From the NCBI GenBank assembly GCA_005656395.1, contig SRSI01000044.1:1116001-1180000 (forward strand): a stretch of 64,000 nucleotides of DNA, in the 5' to 3' direction. Shown piece by piece: positions 54,037-64,000 of the stretch (positions are counted from its first letter, which is position 1; every line of letters begins with the position of its first letter). The notes beneath the pieces are model-generated. The model worked only from the letters and a program-made list of their open reading frames with translations. It had not been told where the DNA came from and ran no database searches. Both the position numbers and the translations under genes were made by a program. This DNA comes from Strongyloides papillosus. Taxonomy: Eukaryota; Nematoda; Chromadorea; Rhabditida; Strongyloididae.

Positions 54037-54331
54037 TACAGGGTAGCCAGCGAAAACTTCTCTACGACAAATAATTTCGTTCAAATTATCCAAAAACAAC
54101 AAAAATTCTATTTTTGTTAATTAATAAAATTTATAGTAATTTTTCTAAAAATTAAGGATTTATTATAGTCAGGTTATTAGATCGTGCATTTTTAAATCAA
54201 AAAAATATCAAATTACTTTAACATCTTAAATATCGATAAAAAAATTCATTACTGGCACGATGATAATACTCTTATATGGAAAATAGTTTAAAAAACATTG
54301 CCGTAAGGAAGCTTTGGCCGGCCACCTTGTA
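54037..54331. mobile_element. MITE 1, 295 bp, TA target site
   Basis: Inverted ends: left TACAGGGTAGCCAGCGAAAA, right (other strand) TACAAGGTGGCCGGCCAAAG, continuing as CTTCTCTACGAC / CTTCCTTACGGC. TA duplications lie at 54035-54036 and 54332-54333. There is no coding capacity. The ends resemble Tc1/mariner-type termini and those of the next element. Confidence 0.8.
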
Positions 54332-54526
54332 TAAGATACTTAGTGATAGATTGATTGCAATGACTATTTATTTTATATATAAGGCTGGATTTTATAAGGA
54401 AAAATAAGATTAACCCAACTAGCATTGAATAAGGTACCAAATTATATTTTTTTATTATATCATTAATTTTTATAGACAATAAATTTTATATCTTATATTA
54501 TTGCAGACATACACATACTAAATATA

Positions 54527-54818
54527 TACGGGGTGGACGGCGAACTTCTTCCATTTTGATGACAATTTGTTTACATATTTTCTATTCGGGAATAATTGAT
54601 AATTTTGAAACAAATTTATCTTAGAATAAAATAAAAAATTTATTTATTTACTGATATATTTATTTTATTTATTTATTATTGATAGTTTAATTATCAATTA
54701 CTCTTTAATTACTATAATTATTAGTATAAAAATATTGTCTTTCAAGATTTATAATTATGGAATAATATGTACGAATTTTATGCCATCAAAATGGAAGAAA
54801 TTCGCCGACCACCCGGTA
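54527..54818. mobile_element. MITE 2, 292 bp, TA target site
   Basis: Inverted ends of about 40 bp: left TACGGGGTGGACGGCGAACT, right (other strand) TACCGGGTGGTCGGCGAATT, both continuing TCTTCCATTTTGATG. TA duplications lie at 54525-54526 and 54819-54820. End similarity is higher than in MITE 1, so this insertion is probably younger. The interior is AT-rich and non-coding. Confidence 0.88.
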
Positions 54819-55210
54819 TACTTATAAGTTAAATTTTTTACTAAAATAAGGTGCTTATATTGAATCAAAAAAATCCCTATTTTTGGCACTTTGAGATAAA
54901 ATATCTCTCTTTAGAACTGGCATTTTTTAATTTTCTAAACTTCGGTAGTCCGTATGTAGATCTACCAGCATGCGAAATTTCAGATATCAGATATAAAATC
55001 TAGGAAGTCAAAAATGTTAACGTTGGATAAATGCAAATAAAAGTCATTTATAAAAGCATATAAAAAGAGTGAGCAAACTTTATCTTAGAAGGAACTATAA
55101 TGTGGAATTGTATTTCGATCATTGTATAATTCCCATAAGCGAAGTTAAGTACTCACTAATATTAGAATATATACATATTGGCAGAAATCAAGTTACTCCA
55201 CTTTAATTAT

Positions 55211-56612
55211 ATGATTCTTAATTTCGTCAGATTCTTAATTGTCTTTGCATGTTTCCTTTTTTTTGTATATTGCCGAAAGTTTGTGTTTATAAAAATTGGT
55301 GATATTGCCAAAGATATCTTTATAGAAGAAGATGGCTATGGTTTGTTTTTCTTAGTGTAACATAATTTTTCTCATTAATGCGATATTTTTCTATTTTAAG
55401 CATTTCTAATTACAATACAGTCCATTGGAATAGTATGTGGAAAGTTTTTAATGTCAACCTTTGTAGATGTTTTAACACCGAGTAAATTTTTATCTCTTTC
55501 TATCATTACACTTTGCGGGTGTATGATCAGTTTTACTATTACAAATACATTTTATGGATTTAGTGTTATTTTATTTATTGTCAATTTTGTACAAGCTGGA
55601 GGATGGAGTATTTCATCTAAACTATGCAAAATTTATTTTAATGGGAAGTTGTTATCTATACTTTTGGGCATTCTAATAAATGCACGTTTTATTTGTGGAA
55701 TGCTTTATACCTATGATCTTGTAGGTCCGTGGAAATATAGATGTTATGGAGCTGCTGCAATTGGTGTTTTTCTTGGAGTTGTCGCTGTAGTGGTGTTTTA
55801 CGAAAAAGAATATCATGAAAATAGTAAGAAACAAACTGTGATGGTACATTCAAGTTACAAGATATTATCGGTAATTACCTTATTCTTAATATTGCATTAG
55901 GATATTTCTTTGTTTTACAATGCCGTAGTTTGACGGAAACTAGAATGCAAAAATACTTATTGAGATTTGAAAATTTAGATATTCCTGAACTTAATAAATA
56001 TTATGATATTGGAGGATTTATTGGTTGTGTTGGTCCAGTTATCTTGCTTCAAAAGGGGATTTTAATTTCTTACGAGGATTCTGTATTTTTTTGGCCATGA
56101 CGTTATCAGGAACTTTTTATGCAATTGAAAAAGTAGGCTTAATTATTTTATCTTACTAATTCATGTTATTTTAGCCTTTCCCTTTGCTTTTTGGAGTTGT
56201 AGGGTTTTCAAAAGCGGCAGCAATGAATTTTATGGAAACATTAACTGTTAGAAATGTTCCACTTAATATGATAGGGAAATCCACAGCTTTTATTTCAACT
56301 GTTGCTAATAGTGAGTTAAATATTAATTTTTAATATCAATTTTTAGTTGGTTCAATGTCAGTTGGAGTACCTTTTGAGATATTGATAAAAAGAAGTTCAT
56401 TAGCAATCATACCACAACTTTTTTTAATGGAGATAATATTATATGGTAGCTTTAAATTCTTTCAAAACAGTAGTAATGGAATAATAGGAAAAAAGATAGA
56501 TGAAGTACATAAAGTAGGTACCAAAAAATATGGCGAAGAATATCCGAAAAAGACTAGAAAAGAGGATAAAAAAGTTGTTTCTCCAGGAAGAATATATAAA
56601 AAAAATAACTGA
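55211..56612 (+). pseudogene. MFS transporter (SLC37-like), apparently frameshifted
   Basis: Exon blocks: 55211-55340, 55401 to about 56132, 56175-56310 and 56347-56612. Introns have good sites (GTTTGT, GTAGGC and GTGAGT donors). The protein pattern is a major-facilitator transporter: [17 protein letters not shown] after TM2, [16 protein letters not shown] (the SLC37-like GW segment), [16 protein letters not shown], then YYDIGGFIGCVGP, typical of TM8 in sugar-phosphate antiporters, and a Lys-rich C-terminus. The long exon needs two frame changes, at about 55866-55880 and about 56050-56072, with coherent helix sequence on each side. A 30-bp intron at the first site would not restore the frame. 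Either it is a young pseudogene or the assembly carries indels. Substrate unknown. Confidence 0.65.
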
Positions 56613-56619
56613 TTCAAAA

Positions 56620-58135
56620 ATTCAGACTTCTGGTAAATTCAATATACTTTTATATTGTATTCAATTTATGTGCACTTAAAAAAATAAAAATGAATTCTGA
56701 TTCGTATATTATCACTTCATCTCTTATAAAAAAAGTAGTGTACGTCTTAAGTGCCCAACTATTTATCACTTTTAATTAAATCATAGTTGTAACAAATTGT
56801 TTTTTTTAAAATAAAGATAATTTTTCGGTAAATATTTGTAATGTTGTGAATTATCTTATTTTTATAATATATCTACTGTTATTACATTATTTAAATTAAT
56901 ATTTGAAATGATTGTTAATACTAAATATGAATTTTGATAAATTTAACATGAGATATAGTTTAATATAATATAATTTCCATCACTAAAATGATGAATCAAG
57001 TAGAATTTATGTTTTTTAAAAATATGGTTTTTATTACCTAATGTGTAATATTATCTTTTTTATACTTTAAGATGGTATTTAAATGCTTGATATGACATTA
57101 TTTTTATGACAGATGATGTGATAAGACAAGAATAAGAAGTTATTTTTATTCTTTAAAGTGCATAAATTGAATATAGAATAAAAGTATATTGAATTTTAAA
57201 AAAATTTTAATTTAGTTATTTATTTTTATACCTTTTCTTGACGAAAAATTAATTTTCTATAAGTTTAACAAGACAAATGGTTCTATATTGTTAAATAACT
57301 AAATTAGTAGTTTAAGACTAGTCTTTTTATTAATGGCATTTAGTCAATTTTAAATATCTCGAAAAAAAATTTGTTAACATTTTATACGAGGGAATAAAAG
57401 ACATTGAAAATTATAAATGTAAACTGATAGGAGAAGTGAGAATATTGTTTACTAAAATAATTTTTAAATAGTTTAAATTTATAAATTATATATTAATAGT
57501 AGTAAAAGTTAATGTTTGAGACTTTTGAATTAATCAAGCTTGAATTCCCTTAAAAGTCTAATCTGTTTTTAGTAATATTGTTACGAAAAACTTTCTGAAA
57601 ATACAGAAAAAAGAATGTTATTTTTGTTTATCTTAAAGCGAATTAACAAATTTGATGAAATTGAAAAAAGTGTTAAAAAGAGAGACGGACTAGGAGATTT
57701 TAGAGAGAATTATTAATTTTTAGTTAGTAGATTTTTGGCTTTGTTATATTTCCCTAAAAAGTCGTCCAAATAAACTTTATAGAAAAATCATATTTTTTAA
57801 AAATTTTATCTATACCAAAATAATTATGATTTTTTTATTCTTTAGGGTAATCGAACTGTTCAACATATAATAATGACACACACATACTAAATTTATATAC
57901 ATATATTTTTAATTATTCATTAAATTGTGGTGTGCCTATTAATACAAAAATACCACCATTTTTGGCACACTGCGATAAAATATTTCTCCTTTAAAAGAGT
58001 ATTTTTAGTTTTTTAAGCTTCGGTAGTCCGTATGTAAATCTTACACAATGAAAAAAATGTGATATTTAATGTAAAATCTGGGAAGTCAAAAATAATAACG
58101 TTGCATTTTTCGTTGCACAAATACGTTGAAGAATT
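56620..58135. repeat. Direct repeat copy B (no insertions)
   Basis: Begins right after the MFS stop codon and aligns with copy A (51150-55030) in order and orientation. It lacks the mariner relic expected near 57048 and both MITEs expected near 57880-57900, so it preserves the empty sites. No coding capacity was recognised. Confidence 0.75.
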
Positions 58136-58426
58136 TTCATAAATGTATATAACAATAACTTTTTTGTGTATGTAGATTAAAATTTACATTTTGTTTATTT
58201 AACAAGTAATGCTTTAAATGCTGTTATAATTATTATTTTCCTCTATTAAAATTCATAGAAATATGGAACGTAGGTAAATATTATTATAGTGATTTATTTA
58301 ATTTTTAGAAATAAATTTTAAATAGAAAAAATTAAACTAAAAAAATTAATAAAAAAATCATACAACAATAATTTTATTATTGACAAAAATTATAAAAACA
58401 ATTAAGGAAACTTATAGATATAGACT

Positions 58427-59318
58427 TTAAATTTGCACACTTTGTCTTTTTAGTTGGTAAAAGTAATCTCTAATTTGCTTAATCTCAATCGGTATATATG
58501 AATTTTCTATTTTTAGAAAGTTATTTATATCTTTTGGTTTGACACCTTCTAAGAAACATTTATCAATTTGAGACTTTATATTTAACGAATTGTTTCGTTT
58601 CATATATTTACCATTACAATTGTGGTTTTTTCCATTCCATGCAACAATATTAATATTTGGGAGTTTTTTTATTCTCATCATCATTTTACATCCACTAACT
58701 TTACAAGTATAATAGAGATACCCATTTCTTTGAGAACGTTTGCGAAGTCCATTAAATTCAAGGTAAGCTGATATTTCTTCCATTGAATCTATATTAAATA
58801 AATTAATAATTTGTGATTGATTTTTTATTTTTTACAAATTTTTAAATAGAAGTTAATTTTTTATATAAATATTATCTTTTACATTAATTAGTAACTTGAT
58901 TAAAGTAAAAAGTCAAATGATAAAATTATAGGAATAATATAATATAAAGTGTCTATACAGTACTATGCACAGCTTATTTTAATTTCAATTTTTCTTTAAT
59001 TTTCTATAATTTTTACAGAATATTTAAAAGCAAGAACATAAGAGTAATTTATTTGTGTATAATAACAACAAAAGAAACTATAATTTCGTAATAAAAATAT
59101 TAAATATTATTATTAAGAAAAACTTTTCTTTAAATTTTTTTAAAATTAAAATAAAATTTGTATATGAAAAATTATAAACAAAATTTAAAAAAAACAAATA
59201 TTTTATTTTACCAACCTCTACTAAATAAAGGTGCATATGAACTTCTTTGAGCCTTAGATTTTTTTATACATGATTCGATTGTGTTACAATCATTTAATAT
59301 ATCCTCTTCACCACTCAT
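58427..59318 (-). CDS. Small FLYWCH-type zinc-finger protein
   Basis: Exons 59318-59216 and 58788-58427 give 154 residues; the donor is an unusual GTTGGT and the intron is 427 bp. The finger lies at about residues 43-95: YLEFNGLRKRSQRNG, then YYTCKVSGCKMMM (Cys 63 and Cys 68), a hydrophobic strand, and NHNC (His 90, Cys 92). This is the FLYWCH C-x4-C ... H-x-[H/C] layout, also used by MULE-transposase-associated fingers. The C-terminal 60 residues are basic and helical. It could be a regulator like nematode FLH proteins or a domesticated or leftover transposon finger; the repeat-rich setting keeps both open. If the first exon is wrong, an ATG at 58783 still yields the finger. Confidence 0.65.
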
Positions 59319-62300
59319 AGTTGTAAAATGTAATAAAAATATATTATTAGAAGTATTTATTAATAAAATCACAATTATTAATGAAAATGCACTATAAAAA
59401 AATTAATATTATAATGAAAATATAGACATGAAAAATGTTATCATTAAACAATACGTTTAATTTTATAGACTATATTTAAAATTTATAATATTTATTCAAA
59501 TTAACAGGAAAATTAAACAATAAGAGTATTTTTTAATTATAACAAATATGATATGTATAAAAATCCGTACAAACAAAGACATTATTATTAGGAATTATTT
59601 TTATAGTGTCTAAAATAATAGTTGATAAACATTAAATATGAAAAGTAAACCAAGATTCTTGAAGTTATGCATATTTGTTTTAAAAAAATGTGTATCAGTA
59701 TAACACAAAATATTATGAAATTATTTATAATCAGAAAAATGATGATCTAAATTCTTTCAACAACGTTTCATAAAAAAAATTATTTTAAGGATTTATTTGC
59801 AATTAGCATGTCTGAGATTTTAGGAAATTACACACAAAATATTTCGTCATTCTTAACCAAAAAAAAGCACAAATGTCAAATAGAACAAACGAAAGATAAA
59901 ACGTTTATTAAAAAATTATAATTTATGTATAGTTTTTTTTCGATTTTTTGTATTTCTTAGGAAAATTTTTTCTTAACTTTATAAATTTGATCATAAATAA
60001 AAGAAACTTTAAATTATTAAATTTTATTGCAATTTCTAAAAAGGCTAGAAAACAGTTTGATTTACTTTGAATCATTTTAAAATTAAATAAGTAGTTATTT
60101 AAATTCAAACAATTTAAATACTTATGTACGCTTTAATAATAAAAAGATAATTTTCTTTAATTACAAATAGTTTTCATGCTTATTTTATTTAAAAATCAAA
60201 ACAATATCAGTAAAGTTTTTTAATGGAATTTCCTTAAGAAATCATCTAGGATATTTCAGTATGCTTATTGTATTTTTTTAAAAAAAATACATGTTAAATG
60301 CAATTTCTAAATTTAAATTTTATTAATATTTTGTTAGAGCATTTAAAAATGTCATTAATTTTGATAAAAAGAATTCTGTAAACGATTTAAATACTACTAA
60401 ATTAGTATTATTGAACAACAACATTTTTTTGCAGGTCTTTTTATTAAATTGAGGGATTACTGCTATTATCTGTATGCCTTTAAAAACATTTGTAGCATGT
60501 GAAATTATAAAGAATATTTTATCAAACAAGAAATTATTTGTTAATGCTTGCGCTATATCATGTTTTTCCATCGATAACATTTATTCAAAGAATCTTATAA
60601 ATGTTCAAACTATTCAAAGATTTCTATTTTTAAACATTTTGATAATAAAATAATAAACTATATATAAGAAAATTAAATAACATCAATATTTAATCAAGCT
60701 AAATAAAAATACAAAAACTATTTTTAAAATATTGCTGTTTTTTAGAAATTCATTGTTGTTTTTTTACGTTATGCTTTTCTCGTTAAAATTATTTCACGAT
60801 GTATTTTAAAATTTTAATGTTTTTGAATGTTTTACAATTCAGATATCAAGGAAACACCTAGTATTATTATTAATTTAAGTCTTACACAAAGTAAAATGAT
60901 TTATCACCATATGATAACAAATTAAAAATTAATAAACTGTTTTAAACTTGCAAAATTGACTATTTATTTTGTCAAAAACAGACATATATGTTATTATTTA
61001 ACAAATATGGTACGACGACATAGATTAACCTCAAATTGATTAAAATATTATTTATTATAATTAGCTGTGCAGTGATCTTGCTTTGCATACAGTATTCGAG
61101 TAATTAAATTAAAATACATAAAATTTTAATATTTTATTTTGCATATTTAATAAAATAATAAATATTATTATCAAATATAAACAATTAGATTGCAATCGTC
61201 TTGAAATATTTATAATTTTGAAGATAATCCAATTTAGCACGTAAAAATTTTGTCATTAATATTACTTAAATTTAAATTGTTTAATAATTTTTACAAATTA
61301 TTCTTTTAATGTACTATGAATTTTCTGCATAGTTTACCTTACAAAAATGATTCAACGAGATCAACTTTCAATTTCCATTGATATATGTTCATATTTTTAA
61401 ACATTAAAATATCAATGATGCTTCAATTTATCCTCTATTATAATTTACAGCAAATATTAGTTATCGAAAAGGTTATATTTATAAAAGGTTATTTTTATTA
61501 TTATACTTTGTAGCATAGATTTGTCACATTTTTTTGCTTCGCTTTTTAACTCGACATATAATTTTTGACACGTTTATAAGCGTTTCAGGAAAAAAATTGT
61601 CCTCATTCATGGCACGCTAACTCTTCATTTAACTTTACGATACCTCTACATCTATATAATTTCATGAAATAAGATTATACTTATCTAACTTATTGTATGA
61701 GGTAGGACAATATTTACGACCTCGATATGAGGGGTGGTAAGAATAAACCGTATAAAATAAATAAAATTTTTAAATAATTTGTATTCTCATCTGATTTCTT
61801 ACTAAAAAAAATAATATTCATCTCTTTCGAATATATTAATTCTCAAGTTAGACTACACTAAAAGATTGAATATTAGGTGAGAATATCATTTAACTTCCCA
61901 AATCGAAGGTCACAAATAAGGAGGACATGCAAATATTATGTCACAAATCATGGATCGCAAAAAAATAGTACATAAATTATATTTTTATGTATTTATCATA
62001 GGATCAAATGTATATATATTATTTTTATAGAAAAAGTATTTTATATTCAACATACCATATGGTGTCCTCAACAATTTTATTACAAAGGATATAGTATACA
62101 AAAAAATTCAAAAATAATCAAAATATCCAATAACTTTTTATTTATACCTTTTAAGGATGATCGTTTTAGAATTTTTCTAATGATATTAAAAAAAGAGTGG
62201 GATGTTGCAAATTTCATTCCGCAAAATATCATTTCGCAAATTTTATTATTTTATCATTCCTACCTTTCAAATATTGTATGTCGCAAGATTTGTCGCAAAA

Positions 62301-63442
62301 TAAATTATTTATTTTCACATGTAATTTTTTTTATTTCTTATGTAAATGCTTTAAAAACATTTGTAATTTATTTTATCAAATCTTGTTTTCAATACGAAAA
62401 GTGTTTTGATGAATAATTCTTTATCTTTTACATAATCAATTTATATTCTGATATTCTGCAAAAGATCGATGAGGCTATTAATCGTCTTTGAATTATTTAA
62501 TTTCCAACTTTGCGGGTTGTTAATATAGTTAGTATGGTGTAATTAAGATAATTTATAAGGTGGAAGGTAAGTCACATCATATTTTTGTTTTAAATAACTT
62601 ATTTTTTGTTTAATAGTAAACTGGATTCATTTTCAAATCAGCATAATTTTTAAAGGTCTTCTAAGATACAGTTTTGTACTACTTTCCAGCCTATAGAAAC
62701 TTTATTATTGAAATAGTTTTACAATAAAGCAATCGTCATGTTAAAATAAAAAAAATTTTGTTTGTTTGCTTTAATAAAATACAATTAGGATTGACTTGTA
62801 ATCTTCTCTTTTTGAATAATTACAAAAGCATAAACGAAAGTGTATATAAATTTATTAATATGCATCAAAATGTAGTTAATAATAATTTTACATGATTTTA
62901 TATTATTTCTAATAGATAATATGAAAATTGTTATAATATAAATGTACATTACTTTAGTATAAAAATAATGTTTTAGCTAATAGAGAACATAACAAAATTT
63001 TCTATTAATGAGTAGAAAATAAATTTAGATATAATGTTAAAATTTGACGTAGATATTTTTATTAATTTGTAAAATCTTTATTTCTTAAACAATTTAAACT
63101 GATAATTGTTATTCAAAATTTAAAAATCAGCATTTTTTTATTAAAAGAAGCTTTATTTCATATAATTATTAATTGCTTCTACATTTATTTAAAAAATAAA
63201 AAGTACAACGAATATATGGTATAATAGTTTTTTTTATATAGTTTTAGTCCATTTAAAAATTATCAAACATTTCACACAAAAAGTAAAATAAATTTTGAAA
63301 ATTGTTTGATTTTTAGGTAAAATAGCCTAATATTTATACGTAACATTAGTATCCAGTCTGAAATAAAACTGACAATTATCTGCGTATTTGTCATTATATA
63401 ACTTGAAAGTGGTTTTGAAGTTAAGATAATATTTTAACGTGT
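59319..63442. other. gene-poor AT-rich region
   Basis: About 4 kb with no supported gene. An 85-codon frame at 60323-60580 (-) begins with ATG but has no recognisable domain. A cluster of five CGCAA-type motifs lies at 62205-62300, and one copy of the 14-mer described in the findings is at 62509-62522. Confidence 0.45.
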
Positions 63443-63660
63443 TTAAATAATAATAGCTTTGTAAATATTAAAATATTTTCTATTAACCACTTTGAGATTG
63501 ACATTGTTTTTAAGTATCATAATTTTTCCTGATTTTCTAAAAGTGTTCCTTTCAATCTTCTCAAGGATTGCTATATCATTTTCATTTATTTGCAATGAAA
63601 TTAAAATAATTGAAGACCAGGCCAATTATGATTTTACATACCATTTTCGTTATTATCTTT
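63443..63660 (-). pseudogene. F-box/LRR gene fragment, paralogue of the gene at 44758-46659
   Basis: On the minus strand, NENDIAILEKIERNTFRKSGK matches KKSEYDILERMNRNTPRRSGK in the intact F-box gene. Just upstream, a different frame reads NWPGLQLF, matching KWPNLDLL there, so a frameshift of one base separates the two parts. A TAA also breaks the upstream frame. A further frame at 63799-63987 (SSYVKILSLSFMKVKF) may be the preceding part of the same relic but is only weakly similar. The relic continues beyond the right edge. Confidence 0.65.
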
Positions 63661-64000
63661 TTTCAGATACCTTTAAGCAGTTTTAAAATTGTAAGAATTT
63701 CGAAATTAAATACATAAACCAGTTAAATTTTAAAATGTATCTACTATATAAATTTCAATGGCAGTTTTTTTAGCTTTTAAGAATTGGAAATTTGTGTTTT
63801 AATATGTTGTACATATTTTCCAAGGAGTAATAATTCTAGAGGCAAAGCCGAATTTGACTTTCATAAAGGATAATGACAATATTTTAACATAACTTGAAAA
63901 GTGTTTTGTTGATTTAATTAACATATAATTAAATTCTAACATCCTAAAGTTGACATTTTTTGAAGACAATTTTAAGGTAATATTCACAGCGTTAGATAAT

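Larger units (their letters stand above)
51150..55030. repeat. Direct repeat copy A, interrupted by several transposons
   Basis: Segments 51150-51590, 53560-54030, 54495-54525 and 54840-55020 align in the same order with 56620-58135. Shared landmarks include ATTCAAAAATTCA at the start, TTTTGATAAATTTAA, AAAAATTTGTTAAC, CTTTTGAATT followed by AGCTTGAATT, and TTCGGTAGTCCGTATGTA near the end. Identity is roughly 75-80 per cent by eye. The extra length of copy A comes from a mariner relic and two MITEs. The start of homology in copy B lies directly after the stop codon of the MFS gene, so the duplicated unit may once have included that gene. Confidence 0.75.

Noticed and set aside
60323..60580. 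85-codon ATG frame on the minus strand
   Set aside because: No domain, no splice partners, and composition like random AT-rich frames; kept only as a note.
58953..61080. Possible inverted pair, GCACAGCT near 58965 and AGCTGTGCA near 61065
   Set aside because: Identity falls off after about 9 bases, there is no clear target duplication, and the span would include a FLYWCH exon; chance is likely.
1..64000. CRISPR arrays, bacterial operons, rRNA or tRNA genes
   Set aside because: None seen; the spliced genes show this is eukaryotic nuclear DNA. tRNA detection by eye is limited and would need a covariance-model scan.

Overview
This window looks like nuclear DNA of a nematode, most likely a clade IV worm of the Strongyloides group. 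The reasons are extreme AT richness, introns mostly of about 45-60 bp with GTAAGT/GTATGT donors and short T-rich acceptors ending TTTAG, and metazoan gene content (SLC4 transporter, doublesex-type DM factor, GPCRs, copine, Lgl, LIM protein). The species is inferred; no rRNA, tRNA, spliced-leader gene or mitochondrial marker was seen. All gene models here were built by joining exons by hand in a consistent reading frame, so splice sites are predictions.

Left part (1-41 kb), gene-bearing: 5' end of an SLC4 bicarbonate transporter (-), purine nucleoside phosphorylase (-), a secreted Q-rich protein (-), a DM-domain transcription factor with an N/Q-rich tail (+), two adjacent secreted proteins with a Notch-ligand-N-terminus-like domain, one fused to a fibrinogen-like domain (-), a GPCR with a very long cytoplasmic tail (+), a small PH-like protein (-), a secreted Tyr/Asn-rich protein (+), a second peptide-type GPCR (-), a ureidoglycolate-lyase-like cupin protein (+), a copine with eroded metal sites (-), an ANKS3-like ankyrin/SAM protein (+), a lethal giant larvae homologue (-) and an EPLIN-like LIM protein (-). 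The genes alternate in strand and do not form an obvious operon.

Right part (41-64 kb), repeat-bearing and decaying: a piggyBac-type non-autonomous element with TTAA target sites, a histone H3 pseudogene, an intact F-box gene, a diverged direct repeat pair flanking a frameshifted MFS (SLC37-like) transporter gene, a mariner relic containing a nested foldback element, two TA-flanked MITEs, a FLYWCH zinc-finger gene and a fragment of a second F-box gene. The younger repeat copy lacks the insertions seen in the older one, so it serves as an empty-site record.

The most unusual items are the MNNL-like plus fibrinogen-domain secreted protein beside its single-domain paralogue, the copine with all three metal-binding modules degraded, the H3 relic, and a GC-rich 14-mer that occurs three times without explanation.
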